Assembly (NCBI GenBank): GCA_017504305.1
Contig: JAFVRJ010000014.1
Span: 1 to 39,064, forward strand
Direction of reading: 5' to 3'
DNA length: 39,064 bases
Source of the DNA: Clostridia bacterium
Lineage (GTDB): Bacteria; Bacillota; Clostridia; Christensenellales; DTU072
The position numbers and the translations under genes are program-made. Under the pieces are notes generated by a model. The model made no database searches. It saw only the letters and a program-made list of their open reading frames with translations, and was not told the DNA's origin. Shown in pieces: positions 26,196-34,370 of this stretch; position 1 is the stretch's first letter, and the number at the start of each line of letters is the position of its first letter.

Positions 26196-27281
26196 TTAAA
26201 TTTTTATTACTCGTTGGTCTTGTACGTTAAAATAAGTCGCTACGGGGAATTCTATTTTATCGGTACAAGTGATTATCGTTTGTATGCCCTCTATTGCCTC
26301 GAATAGCGCCGTTCTGCGCTTTAGGTCCAACTCGCTCATGACGTCGTCAAGCAAGAGTATCGGACGCTCACCGGTGCGCTTTTCAAAGGAAGCGATCTCT
26401 GCAAGTTTTAGAGAAAGCACAGCCGAGCGTTGTTGGCCTTGCGAGCCAAACCTGCGAAGATCAACGCCGTTAGCCGCGATCTTTATATCGTCGCGGTGCG
26501 GACCTACGGTAGTATACTCCAAACGGCAATCGTTCTCACGCGTTTGCTTCAATAAAGCCTTCAACGATCCTTCTACGTCAGCGTAATCTACCGACTCCGT
26601 TTCGTATAGCATAGTGAGTTTTTCCTTACCATCAGTAAGCTTATCGTGCCTCTCTGCAGCTACGGGCGCAATCTCCTCGACAAACTTTTTGCGCTCCTTG
26701 ATTATATAGGATGCAACTTTGATAAAATCGGTATCTACGATTTCGAGCATGCTGTCAAGCGATGGTCTGCCCTTGTAGGTCTTGAGGATCTTGTTGCGTT
26801 GAACAAGTAATGCGTTATATCTTTGCAAAGCATAAAAATAAGTTTTGCATTGTTGCGATATGCCTATATCCATAAACCTACGTCTATCTGCAGGCGACTC
26901 CTTGATTAAACGAATCTCTTGCGGTGAAAAGAATACTACGTTAAGTATTCCCATCAGTTCGCCTATCTTGGCAATAGGTAACTTATCAACCAAAATATGC
27001 TTCTTGCCCTGCACGTCGACGTAAAACTCTATCGTATGCTTTGAAAAACGCTTTTTAACCGTTAGGGTAACTTTTGCGCCAGCATCGGCACCCCATTTTA
27101 TCAAATCTTTATCGCGGTTATGGCGTGAACTGCGCCCCACCGAACAAAGATATACGCTATCGATAAGATTGGTTTTGCCCGCTGCGTTTTGACCGTAAAC
27201 CACGTTAAGCCCTTTATCAAAAAAGACCTTGGCTTGAGTGTAGCTCAAAAAGTTTTGTAGCTCTACGGTCGTGACTTCCAT
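26196..27281 (-). CDS. recF: DNA replication and repair protein RecF
   Basis: SMC-like ATPase that with RecO and RecR loads RecA at single-strand gaps. The 361-residue protein has Walker A GQNAAGKT (30-37), the ABC-type signature GSQGQQRSAVLSLKLAE and Walker B LLLDDVMSELD, all in order. Its ATG overlaps the metA stop by one base (TAATG), with GGAGG inside metA. In most Bacillota recF follows dnaA-dnaN near the origin; here it is embedded between methionine and tRNA-synthetase genes, so it has been relocated. Confidence 0.95.
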   Translation of the reverse strand: MEVTTVELQNFLSYTQAKVFFDKGLNVVYGQNAAGKTNLIDSVYLCSVGRSSRHNRDKDLIKWGADAGAKVTLTVKKRFSKHTIEFYVDVQGKKHILVDKLPIAKIGELMGILNVVFFSPQEIRLIKESPADRRRFMDIGISQQCKTYFYALQRYNALLVQRNKILKTYKGRPSLDSMLEIVDTDFIKVASYIIKERKKFVEEIAPVAAERHDKLTDGKEKLTMLYETESVDYADVEGSLKALLKQTRENDCRLEYTTVGPHRDDIKIAANGVDLRRFGSQGQQRSAVLSLKLAEIASFEKRTGERPILLLDDVMSELDLKRRTALFEAIEGIQTIITCTDKIEFPVATYFNVQDQRVIKI

Positions 27282-28189
27282 TAGTCCTCCAAATTAAAAG
27301 GCGTTACTTGGTATACGTAGTGGTTAAGCCAGTTGTAGAACAATAGGTTTGCCGTACTGTTCCAGCTATAATCGATGTTATGTATATTGCCGTCGATAAA
27401 ATAGTTCTTGGGTTGCTCGATGGAAAGTCCCTTCGCCTTATCGCGCAAATACTCGTTCTTTAGGGTTTCTCTATCGTACTCGGAGTGACCAAAGAAGAAG
27501 AATTTTTTATCATCCCTCGTCTTAACTATAGATAATCCGCAATCCTCACCCTCTGCAAGCACGCGTAACTTCTTTTCTCTCCTTACGGCATCCTCGTCGA
27601 TACGAGTATGGCGCGAGTGCGGTATATTGAAGGTGTCATTAAGTCCCTTAAGCAAAGGATCGTACTGAACGGTCGCCTTATTGGGGAATATACCAAACAT
27701 CTTCTTGGGTAAAGCGATTTTGTCTATACCAAAATAATGGTGCAACGCCGCTTGCGCGCCCCAACAAATATATATAGTAGAAGTAACGTTTTTATCGGCG
27801 TAATCGAGGATCTCTTTAAGTTCTTCCCAGTACAAAACGTCGTCGAACTCCATATTCTCAACGGGAGCGCCGGTTATAATCATGCCGTCGAACTTCTGAT
27901 CTTTGATTTCATCAAAAGTCTTATAAAAACGTTCCATATGGTCAACGGATACGTTAGTGCTTTTATAAGTGGCGGTTTTTATGAGCGTAAGGTTAACTTG
28001 CAACGGAGTGTTGGCGAGTAAACGCATAATTTGCGTTTCCGTTTCAACCTTGGTGGGCATCAAGTTAACTAAAGCTATTTCGATGGGGCGGATATCTTGC
28101 GCTGCCGCACGCTTAACGGGCATTACGAATACGTTTTCCTTTTTAAGCACGGGGAAGGCAGGTATCTCCCTCGGAATTACTATGGGCAT
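27281..28189 (-). CDS. metA: homoserine O-acetyltransferase (MetA/HTS family)
   Basis: Acylates homoserine in the first committed step of methionine synthesis. The 302-residue protein shows catalytic C142 (YICWGAQ), H235 and E237 (FGHSEYD). Residue 111 is Glu in GAPVEN; in this family Glu111 selects acetyl-CoA and Gly111 succinyl-CoA, so the product should be O-acetylhomoserine in spite of the metA name. This fits the adjacent O-acetylhomoserine sulfhydrylase, from which it is separated by nine bases. The ribosome site is AGGGGGAA. Confidence 0.95.
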   Translation of the reverse strand: MPIVIPREIPAFPVLKKENVFVMPVKRAAAQDIRPIEIALVNLMPTKVETETQIMRLLANTPLQVNLTLIKTATYKSTNVSVDHMERFYKTFDEIKDQKFDGMIITGAPVENMEFDDVLYWEELKEILDYADKNVTSTIYICWGAQAALHHYFGIDKIALPKKMFGIFPNKATVQYDPLLKGLNDTFNIPHSRHTRIDEDAVRREKKLRVLAEGEDCGLSIVKTRDDKKFFFFGHSEYDRETLKNEYLRDKAKGLSIEQPKNYFIDGNIHNIDYSWNSTANLLFYNWLNHYVYQVTPFNLED

Positions 28190-28198
28190 ATATTCCCC

Positions 28199-29479
28199 CT
28201 ATTTTTGCGATTCGATCAAGGCGTTTAATACGTCGTTTACGATGTCTTCGGCGCTCTCGGTGCCTACTGATAGTCTTATGAGGTTTGCCGGTACGCCTGC
28301 TTGCTCAAGGTCCTTGTCAGACAATTGACGGTGAGTAGTGGTTGCAGGGTGCAATACGCAACTTCTGCTATCGGCAATGTGGGTTACGATACGGAAGAGC
28401 TTAAGGGCCTTTTGAAACTTGGAAGCAGCCTCTCTACCGCCCTTGATGCCAAAGCTTACCATACCTGCGCAGTATCCATTGGTGAAATACTTAACGGCTT
28501 TTGCGTGGTCGGGATCGTTTTCAAGACCTGCGTACTTAACCCACTCGACTGCTGGGTTGGACTCCAACGCCTTTGCAAGAGCCAAACCGTTTTCGCTGTG
28601 GCGAGGCATACGTAGGTGTAAGGTTTCGGTGCCGAGTACGGTCAAGAAGGCGTTCATCGGAGCCATAATAGCACCGAGGTCTCTCATGCCGACTACTCTT
28701 GCGCGAGTGATGAAGCAAGCGTTGCCAAAATCCTTTGCAAATACCAAACCGTGATAGCTGTTATCGGGATTATTGAACAACGGATAACGAGGATTACCGA
28801 GATACTCGAAGTTACCGCCGTCTACGATCAAACCGCCAACGCTCGTTGCGTGTCCGTCAAGATACTTGGTGGATGCGTGAACAATAACGTTTACACCGTA
28901 TTCAAATGGACGGCAGATGTAGGGAGTGGATATGGTATTATCGCACATCAAAACCAAACCGTACTTTTTGGATATTTGAGAGAATTTATCAAAATCAGCT
29001 ATCTTGCCGGCAGGATTTGCGATGGTTTCTACAAAGATAAACTTGGTGTTTTCATCGATTTTGGACTCGATTTCCTCTGCGGGAGCATCGTTTTCTACAA
29101 ATCTGCACTCGATACCCATCCTCTTTAAGGTTACAGCAAAAAGATTGTAGGTTCCGCCGTATATGTTGGAAGATGAAACAAAATTATCTCCTGCGGAAGC
29201 AAGGTTCAAAACCGCAAGCATGGTTGCGCTCATGCCACTTGCAGTTGCAAGTGCGCCTACACCGCCTTCAAGGGCGTTTACCTTATCTTCAAGACCTGCG
29301 TTGGTGGGATTGCCGATACGAGTATAAAAGTATCCCGCCGCCTTAAGGTCGAATAAATCCCCCATCGCTTCGGGAGTATCGTAAGCATACGTGGTACTTT
29401 GTACGATGGGTAATACTCTCGGCTCGCCGTTTTTGGGATCATAGCCTGCTTGTACGCATTTGGTATCTATGGAAGTCAT
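28199..29479 (-). CDS. metY: O-acetylhomoserine sulfhydrylase
   Basis: PLP enzyme turning O-acetylhomoserine and sulfide into homocysteine. The 426-residue protein belongs to the Cys/Met-metabolism PLP family: PLP lysine K205 in HASTKYLDGH, YTRIGNPT (52-59), and the DNTISTPY segment (180-187). The roughly 425-residue length and the extended loop around residues 210-240 separate it from the shorter cystathionine synthases and lyases. It starts 18 bases after smpB and precedes metA. No SAM or other methionine riboswitch is seen ahead of it. Confidence 0.93.
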   Translation of the reverse strand: MTSIDTKCVQAGYDPKNGEPRVLPIVQSTTYAYDTPEAMGDLFDLKAAGYFYTRIGNPTNAGLEDKVNALEGGVGALATASGMSATMLAVLNLASAGDNFVSSSNIYGGTYNLFAVTLKRMGIECRFVENDAPAEEIESKIDENTKFIFVETIANPAGKIADFDKFSQISKKYGLVLMCDNTISTPYICRPFEYGVNVIVHASTKYLDGHATSVGGLIVDGGNFEYLGNPRYPLFNNPDNSYHGLVFAKDFGNACFITRARVVGMRDLGAIMAPMNAFLTVLGTETLHLRMPRHSENGLALAKALESNPAVEWVKYAGLENDPDHAKAVKYFTNGYCAGMVSFGIKGGREAASKFQKALKLFRIVTHIADSRSCVLHPATTTHRQLSDKDLEQAGVPANLIRLSVGTESAEDIVNDVLNALIESQK

Positions 29480-29497
29480 CTTTGTTCCTCCGAATTA

Positions 29498-29953
29498 TTA
29501 TCTATAATTGATTTCTTTTAGAGCACGCTCTATTTGTCTTTTTTGTTCCTTTTCCTTTAGGACTTGTCGCTTGTCTTGCCCCTCTTTACCCTTGGCTATA
29601 CCAAGTTCCGCTTTTACCAGCGATCCCTTAAGATATACCTTGGTTACCACTAAAGTAAAGCCCTTTTCTTGCACCTTTTGCTTGAGCTTAAGAATTTCCT
29701 TCTTGTGCAACAATAGCCTACGTGTGCGCTTCGCGTCAGGGTTAAAGTGACTGCCCTTTTCATACGGAGAAATATGAACGCCTTGCAACATAACTTCGCC
29801 ATTTTTTATGATGGCGTAGCTATCTTTCAAATTTATATTTCCAAGCCTTATGCTCTTTACCTCGCTACCCTTAAGCTCTATGCCGGCTTCATAGGTATCT
29901 TCGATAAAGTAATCATGATAGGCCTTTTTGTTGGTTGCAATAACTTTAATCAT
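29498..29953 (-). CDS. smpB: SsrA-binding protein SmpB
   Basis: Binds tmRNA and delivers it to stalled ribosomes. The 151-residue protein has the OB-barrel core NKKAYHDYFIEDTYEAGIELKGSEVKSIR, the LLLHKKEI segment and the basic C-terminal tail beginning GKEGQDKRQ that mimics an mRNA. Its promoter (TGGTATAAT at 29968-29976) lies only 14 bases before the ATG, so the leader would be about seven bases with only a weak GGTAG before the start. tmRNA lies 6 kb downstream on the same strand, with five unrelated genes between. Confidence 0.96.
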   Translation of the reverse strand: MIKVIATNKKAYHDYFIEDTYEAGIELKGSEVKSIRLGNINLKDSYAIIKNGEVMLQGVHISPYEKGSHFNPDAKRTRRLLLHKKEILKLKQKVQEKGFTLVVTKVYLKGSLVKAELGIAKGKEGQDKRQVLKEKEQKRQIERALKEINYR

Positions 29954-29967
29954 ACTCTACCGCATAC

Positions 29968-29976
29968 ATTATACCA
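29968..29976 (-). promoter_or_regulatory. extended -10 promoter of smpB
   Basis: TGGTATAAT on the minus strand, 14 bases before the smpB ATG and just past the secG terminator. The -35 would fall inside that terminator's T-rich tail. The resulting mRNA would be close to leaderless. Confidence 0.55.
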
Positions 29977-29984
29977 TATTCAAT

Positions 29985-30014
29985 AAAAAATGGCTATAAG
30001 ATTTATAGCCATTT
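29985..30014 (-). terminator. terminator of secG
   Basis: Perfect twelve-pair stem AAATGGCTATAA/TTATAGCCATTT (30014-30003 with 29999-29988), three-base loop, then TTTATTG on the minus strand. It separates secG from smpB. Confidence 0.8.
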
Positions 30015-30044
30015 AATAAGTTTAATCAATTGTTTTCGGTTTTC

Positions 30045-30311
30045 TTATAGAGCGTTCCTCAAAAGATAGAACACGAAGAATAATACCGAACATACAAGCA
30101 TAGCTACTGCAATGGCTACAGTCCATCTCTTAAATTTTGCATCCATGGTCTTTGCCTTGTTCTTGCCAAAGAAGGATTCAGCTGCACCGGTGATTGCACC
30201 AAGATTGCCCGACTCGCCACTTTGTAACATAACGACAACGATCATGCCGATTGCCATGAGTACCATAAGTACCATGAGTGCTATTAATAAACCGCTATAT
30301 ACTTCATACAT
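30045..30311 (-). CDS. secG: protein-export membrane protein SecG
   Basis: Small subunit of the SecYEG channel. I place the start at 30311, giving 88 residues: GGAGA lies eight bases upstream, and the 59 further codons of the open frame have no ribosome site and no resemblance to SecG. Two membrane helices (about 4-27 and 62-85) flank the conserved cytoplasmic loop VVVMLQSGESGNLGAITGAAESFFGKNKAKT, of which QSGES and the glycine-rich stretch are diagnostic. Transcribed alone and terminated before smpB. Confidence 0.93.
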   Translation of the reverse strand: MYEVYSGLLIALMVLMVLMAIGMIVVVMLQSGESGNLGAITGAAESFFGKNKAKTMDAKFKRWTVAIAVAMLVCSVLFFVFYLLRNAL

Positions 30312-30427
30312 AATCAATGATTCTCCTTTTTCGCGCGAGAAAATACACTCTCTACGGAAATGCTTTGCTATTATAGCATAACAATTGGTGCGAATCAAGC
30401 GTTTTACCGATTTTTTTATGCCCAATC

Positions 30428-30456
30428 TTGACTTAAGTATGTTTTTAGTATAATAT
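30428..30456 (+). promoter_or_regulatory. promoter of the membrane-protein/cysK operon
   Basis: TTGACT (30428-30433) with either TATAAT after 15 bases (30449-30454) or TAATAT after 17 (30451-30456). GGAGGAA follows 7 bases before ATG at 30487. Confidence 0.65.
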
Positions 30457-30486
30457 ATACCTATATCTTTTACGGAGGAAGTAATC

Positions 30487-31224
30487 ATGGTTGAAAGTTA
30501 TGCCATAATCTACGTCTTGGGCGCGATTATTGCTCTCACCATTATCTTGATGAGTCTTGCCTTCCTTTTTAAGGCTTTGAAAAGAGCCAAAGCGATTGGG
30601 ATGGATAGCAAAGTCGTTACCGAAACAATTAAAAACAGCGCTATTTTTTCAATAGTTCCCTCTATACCGATCGTAATCGGCATAGGCATTATGATGCAGT
30701 TTGTCGGACTGGCAATACCGTGGATTCGCCTTACCGTTATAGGTGCTCTCCAATACGAGATTTTGGCTCTTGACGCTGCCGGCGGTACCGTAATCGGAGC
30801 AGATGCTAAAACCATCGCCACCGCAGTCGTTATTATGACCATAAGTATTATTTCCGGACCGTTGTTCAACGCTATCTTCTACAAGAAGTACCAAACCAAA
30901 CTCTTGGAGCTTCAACAAAAGAACGAGCGTAAAATGAACGCTATCACCGGCGCACTACTCGGCGGTATGCTTGCAGGTATCATGAGTAGCTTGATCGTTG
31001 GCGGATTCTTCGGTATCGGTAACCCCGTAACCGATGCAGGCACCGGAATAACCACCTATGGTGAAATCACTTTGATTACCCTCGCTGCAAGCGTAGTATT
31101 AACCGGTATTTGTGGCATTATACTATTCGTCGGTAAACAAAAATGGATTGAATCCTACACCTTGCCCATCAGTATTTTGGGCGCTCTTGCGGTTGCGTTC
31201 TTATTCGTACCCGTGTTTGCTTAA
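30487..31224 (+). CDS. DUF5058-like integral membrane protein
   Basis: A 245-residue protein with about six membrane helices. Conserved-looking segments are FSIVPSIPIVIGIGIMMQF, LGALLGGMLAG-like glycine motifs and the charged KKYQTKLLELQQKNERKM loop near residues 137-155. I recognise this as DUF5058, a membrane family often next to a second small membrane protein. The function is unknown; the two proteins together may form a transporter. It starts a three-gene operon with the next membrane protein (15 bases on) and cysteine synthase, hinting at import or export of a cysteine-related compound. Confidence 0.7.
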   Translation: MVESYAIIYVLGAIIALTIILMSLAFLFKALKRAKAIGMDSKVVTETIKNSAIFSIVPSIPIVIGIGIMMQFVGLAIPWIRLTVIGALQYEILALDAAGGTVIGADAKTIATAVVIMTISIISGPLFNAIFYKKYQTKLLELQQKNERKMNAITGALLGGMLAGIMSSLIVGGFFGIGNPVTDAGTGITTYGEITLITLAASVVLTGICGIILFVGKQKWIESYTLPISILGALAVAFLFVPVFA

Positions 31225-31239
31225 GAGGAGGTAGCAATT

Positions 31240-31935
31240 ATGAAAAAGTTTGATATTTTATCTACCGCCACCACTCGTGAAGGTCACAATAACCAAATGC
31301 ACTTCTTGGGCAGATGCTTTACTTGGGCAGCCCTTATTATCATTTGCTTGGTTCCCATTGCATATTGCATCGCCGCAGGCGTTGCTCCCGATTGGAAGAC
31401 TTTAGGCGCTTGCATGAGCTTCGTCGCAGGTTACTGGGTAATCGGTCTGATCGAAGCATTTAGCTACGCTCCCCTGCTCGGCACCGGCGGACAATACTTG
31501 AGCTTTATCACCGGCAACGTTGCTAACCTTAAGCTCCCCGCATCCTTGAACGCTCAAACAGTTGCTAAAGTAGAACCCGGTAGCGAAGAACAAGAGATTA
31601 TCTCCACCATTGCCATCGCGGTAAGCTCTATCGTAACCACCATTATTATCGCAATAGGACTTATCCCCCTCGCTCTTTTCCAAGCGGAAATCGTTGAGGT
31701 CCTTAAGCCTATTTCTCCTTACGTAGTTCCCGCAATCTTCGGTGGACTCACCATGGCGCTACTTGCAAAATACTTTAAGGCAGTTGCTATACCTTTCGTT
31801 CTTTGCATCATCATTTGCGTAGTAGGCAACTTGATAGGCCTTGGCGATAGCTTGAGCCAATCCACGATGATTATCGTCGGCATGGTATTAAGTAGCATCT
31901 CCACTTTAGTAATGTACAAGTTGGGTAAAGTATAA
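31240..31935 (+). CDS. integral membrane protein, partner of the DUF5058-like protein
   Basis: A 231-residue protein with about six membrane helices and a conserved-looking loop FSYAPLLGTGGQYLSFITGNVANLKLP between helices 2 and 3. The glycine- and asparagine-rich loop inside the membrane region is what one expects of a transporter pore, but no known family motif is certain. The ribosome site AGGAGGT is strong. The stop overlaps the cysteine synthase start (TAATG), so expression of the three genes is coupled. Function unknown; probably one unit with the preceding gene. Confidence 0.65.
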   Translation: MKKFDILSTATTREGHNNQMHFLGRCFTWAALIIICLVPIAYCIAAGVAPDWKTLGACMSFVAGYWVIGLIEAFSYAPLLGTGGQYLSFITGNVANLKLPASLNAQTVAKVEPGSEEQEIISTIAIAVSSIVTTIIIAIGLIPLALFQAEIVEVLKPISPYVVPAIFGGLTMALLAKYFKAVAIPFVLCIIICVVGNLIGLGDSLSQSTMIIVGMVLSSISTLVMYKLGKV

Positions 31936-32825
31936 TGTTCAAACGTAACGTAATCGAGCTGATAGGAGGCACTCCCCTCCTTAAGCTCGCAAACACCAAT
32001 ATATACGCAAAGCTCGAGTACTTCAATCCTTTGCACTCGGTCAAAGACAGAGCCGCCTATTACATGCTGAAAGGCGCTTTGGAGCGCGGTGACGTGCAAA
32101 AAGGCGGAACAGTCATCGAGCCGACAAGTGGCAACACCGGCATCGGTCTTGCATACGTTGGCGCTCAAATGGGGCTCAACGTTACCCTTGTCATGCCGGA
32201 GAACATGACGGCAGAACGGATTGCCATTTTGCGTATTTTGGGAGCCGATTTGGTGCTTACTGCAAAGGAATTGGGCATGAAAGGTGCAATCGATAAAGCG
32301 TATGAGCTTTTAAAAGAAACTCCCAATTCTTTTATGCCTAACCAATTTGAGAACCCCGATAATCCCCTATCGCACTATGAAACCACTTCAAAGGAAATCA
32401 TTGAAGATTTAGGTGAAATCGTGCCCGACTATCTGGTGGTTTGCTTTGGTAGCGGTGGCACTATTATCGGGCTCGGCAGGGCCCTTAAAGAAAGGTATCC
32501 CGATATTAAGGTGGTTGCCGTCGAGCCAAAGAGCAGCCCCCTCCTTTCTAAAGGAATATCCGGTGCACACAACATACCGGGTATTGGCGCCAACTTTATA
32601 CCTAAAATTTTAGACGTATCAATGATAGACGAGTGTTTAACCGTTGATGACGAGGATGCTCGTAACGAAGCAATCAATGCAGCTCGTGAGTACGGCACGT
32701 TCATAGGGATTTCCGCAGGAGCAGCGTTATCTGCATCAAAGGCAGTTGCCGTAAAAGATCCTACTGCAAATATCGTTACCCTGTTCCCCGATACTGCTGA
32801 AAGATATTTAGGATTGTTAAAATAA
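31935..32825 (+). CDS. cysK: cysteine synthase (O-acetylserine sulfhydrylase)
   Basis: PLP enzyme making cysteine from O-acetylserine and sulfide. The 296-residue protein shows PLP lysine K37 in SVKDRAAYYML, the substrate loop TSGNTGIG (64-71), the phosphate-binding GSGGTI segment and the final FPDTAERYL. The residues separating CysK from CysM are not decisive, so isozyme type is open. Coupled translationally to two membrane proteins, which may move its substrate or product. Confidence 0.92.
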   Translation: MFKRNVIELIGGTPLLKLANTNIYAKLEYFNPLHSVKDRAAYYMLKGALERGDVQKGGTVIEPTSGNTGIGLAYVGAQMGLNVTLVMPENMTAERIAILRILGADLVLTAKELGMKGAIDKAYELLKETPNSFMPNQFENPDNPLSHYETTSKEIIEDLGEIVPDYLVVCFGSGGTIIGLGRALKERYPDIKVVAVEPKSSPLLSKGISGAHNIPGIGANFIPKILDVSMIDECLTVDDEDARNEAINAAREYGTFIGISAGAALSASKAVAVKDPTANIVTLFPDTAERYLGLLK

Positions 32826-32829
32826 ACTT

Positions 32830-32855
32830 AAGGTCGCTTAACGCGACCTTTTTTA
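32830..32855 (+). terminator. terminator after cysteine synthase
   Basis: Stem AAGGTCGC/GCGACCTT (32830-32837, 32843-32850) followed by a T-run. The next gene starts 17 bases later with no promoter visible between, so it may depend on read-through. Confidence 0.85.
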
Positions 32856-32866
32856 TAAGGATTAAT

Positions 32867-33499
32867 ATGATAAACGTAAATGATAATCAAAGAATACTAT
32901 TTATTGGCGATAGCATAACTGACGTTAAGTTCAATCGTAGATGCGCAAGAGGTATCGGCGGTAAAAAGGTATACTGCCTTCAGGTTGCAAAAGAGCTTAA
33001 ACGCAAACATGTAGGTCTTAAGTTCTTTTATAAAGGCATTGCAAGTAACCGCACCTACCACGTATACGATCGACTTACTAAAGACTGCATAAACCTCAAG
33101 CCCGATTTAATAATTATGCTTATCGGCGTCAACGATGCATGGGAAAACTACGTTCCCGAGCAGTACCCGCCATTACTGCGTCCGATGGAACCGCATATTA
33201 AAGAAGTTTATCGTCGCATTAAAGCGGAGCTCCCAAGCACAAAGCTTATTACCCTACTACCGTTTTTGATACACACAATTGAAGAAAAGCTTCCTTTCCA
33301 AAAGGTGCTTGACGTGTTTATCGACGACCTACGCCAATATGCAACGGGTAACGCAGATGAAATCATTGATTTGCAAAAGGTATTCAACGAGGCGGAAAAA
33401 TCTACCGATCCCTATCTTTTGTCTCGCGATAGCATTCACCCAACCAATTTAGGACATAGTGTAATCGCTAAAGCAATTTTAGAAAAGATAGCTTATTAA
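32867..33499 (+). CDS. SGNH/GDSL-family hydrolase
   Basis: A 210-residue cytoplasmic esterase-type hydrolase. The four SGNH blocks are present: GDSIT with nucleophile S16, G59 region (GIASNRTY) giving the oxyanion glycine and asparagine, GVND (87-90), and RDSIHP with D188 and H191. No signal peptide. Relatives deacetylate carbohydrates or cleave acyl esters and lysophospholipids; the specific substrate is not evident. AAGGA precedes the start. Confidence 0.9.
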   Translation: MINVNDNQRILFIGDSITDVKFNRRCARGIGGKKVYCLQVAKELKRKHVGLKFFYKGIASNRTYHVYDRLTKDCINLKPDLIIMLIGVNDAWENYVPEQYPPLLRPMEPHIKEVYRRIKAELPSTKLITLLPFLIHTIEEKLPFQKVLDVFIDDLRQYATGNADEIIDLQKVFNEAEKSTDPYLLSRDSIHPTNLGHSVIAKAILEKIAY

Positions 33500-33589
33500 T
33501 TGGTTAAATTGTTTATTTATAAGCTAAAGGCTTGCATAAGTATCATTAATTAAAAACGCGATAGTTTGGATGCCAAGCGACGTAAAATT

Positions 33590-33965
33590 CAAAATTCCTA
33601 CGACGGGAGTTTACTTGATGCAAATGACCGAGTGGGGATTTATTTTACTAAGGTTAGCGCCTAAATATCGCGTTTTAAGTTAGTCCTAAAGATCGTAGTT
33701 TCAAACAATCGCTCGTTTATTTTGATGAGGAACGAGCAAAAATTAAAACCCCGCAAAGGGAGTGTACAATGACGTACGTGACCAGACACGGGGTTTATTT
33801 TTGTGAAGTTAGTGCTTAAAGATCGTGGCTTCAACTTAATCGCTCGTTTATTTAGATGAGGAACGAGCAAAAATTAAAACCCCGCAATGGGAGCGTACAG
33901 TGACGTACGTGACCTGAAGCGGGGTTTATTTTTGTGAAGTTAGTCGCTAAAGAAACGAGCGATTA
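33590..33965. repeat. tandem array of about 130-bp structured repeats (putative ncRNA or terminator units)
   Basis: Two well-kept copies start with AAGTTAGT at 33677 and 33806, and the motif recurs at 33937; an older, diverged copy lies at about 33590-33676. Each good copy holds a hairpin GCTCGTT/AACGAGC, then an outer stem (AAACCCCG/CGGGGTTT) enclosing GGGAG, an inner stem and TGACC. Sequence between copies varies so that pairing is kept: the outer stem of the oldest copy is AAATTCC/GGGATTT, and the inner stems are GTTTAC, GTGTAC and GCGTAC with matching partners. T-runs follow the outer stem on both strands. No ORF. The array separates two converging genes. The remaining bases 33500-33589 hold nothing recognisable. 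Confidence 0.75.
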
Positions 33966-34352
33966 CCAGTCGAGAGCGATATTAAAGGATATATTATGCA
34001 TAATATAATCCGTGTAAGAGCCCATTTGAGGAATTTGAGAGTCTTTTTTCTTCTTTTTCCAACCGGCGTAGAGGGTGAGGTTTTTATCGACCATTTTGGA
34101 AAGGTCGGCTTTTTGGGTGCAAGCCTCGTCGTAGAACCAACCGAGGAAATCATAGTTGCGAGAGGTTAAAGTGGGGAGTTCGATTTTAGCGCCTTTACGA
34201 GCCTTGATAGCATCGAGGCCCTCAAACTCAACTTCTTTGGTGTTGAAGTTAATAGTGTATTTTCTTAATACCGAGCATAAAATTGCGATAATGGTACCTA
34301 ATGCCAAAACGGCTACTACTACCCAACCGATTACGTTAAAATCTTCACCCAT
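33963..34352 (-). CDS. small membrane-anchored protein with one InlB-type repeat
   Basis: A 129-residue protein: one membrane helix (7-29), then an InlB/Listeria-Bacteroides-type repeat (33-98) with the signature DFLGWFYDEACT and LTLYAGW, and a lysine-rich stretch KKKKK before a short tail. The same repeat type occurs several times in the 1337-residue surface protein at 10764. Its stop codon lies in the edge of the adjacent repeat array, so the original C-terminus may have been changed. Good ribosome site (GAGGAGAT). It follows the next gene upstream by 18 bases; they are likely co-transcribed. Confidence 0.68.
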   Translation of the reverse strand: MGEDFNVIGWVVVAVLALGTIIAILCSVLRKYTINFNTKEVEFEGLDAIKARKGAKIELPTLTSRNYDFLGWFYDEACTQKADLSKMVDKNLTLYAGWKKKKKDSQIPQMGSYTDYIMHNISFNIALDW

Positions 34353-34370
34353 GAATATATCTCCTCAAAA

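Noticed and set aside
29480..29497. SAM riboswitch or T-box before metY or argS
   Set aside because: Only 18 and 11 bases separate these genes from the preceding ones; no leader structure can fit.
30312..30488. Longer SecG with a 59-residue N-terminal extension
   Set aside because: The extension has no ribosome site and no SecG similarity; the internal ATG at 30311 has both.
33590..33965. CRISPR array
   Set aside because: Repeat units are about 130 bp with no short repeat/unique spacer pattern and no cas genes nearby.
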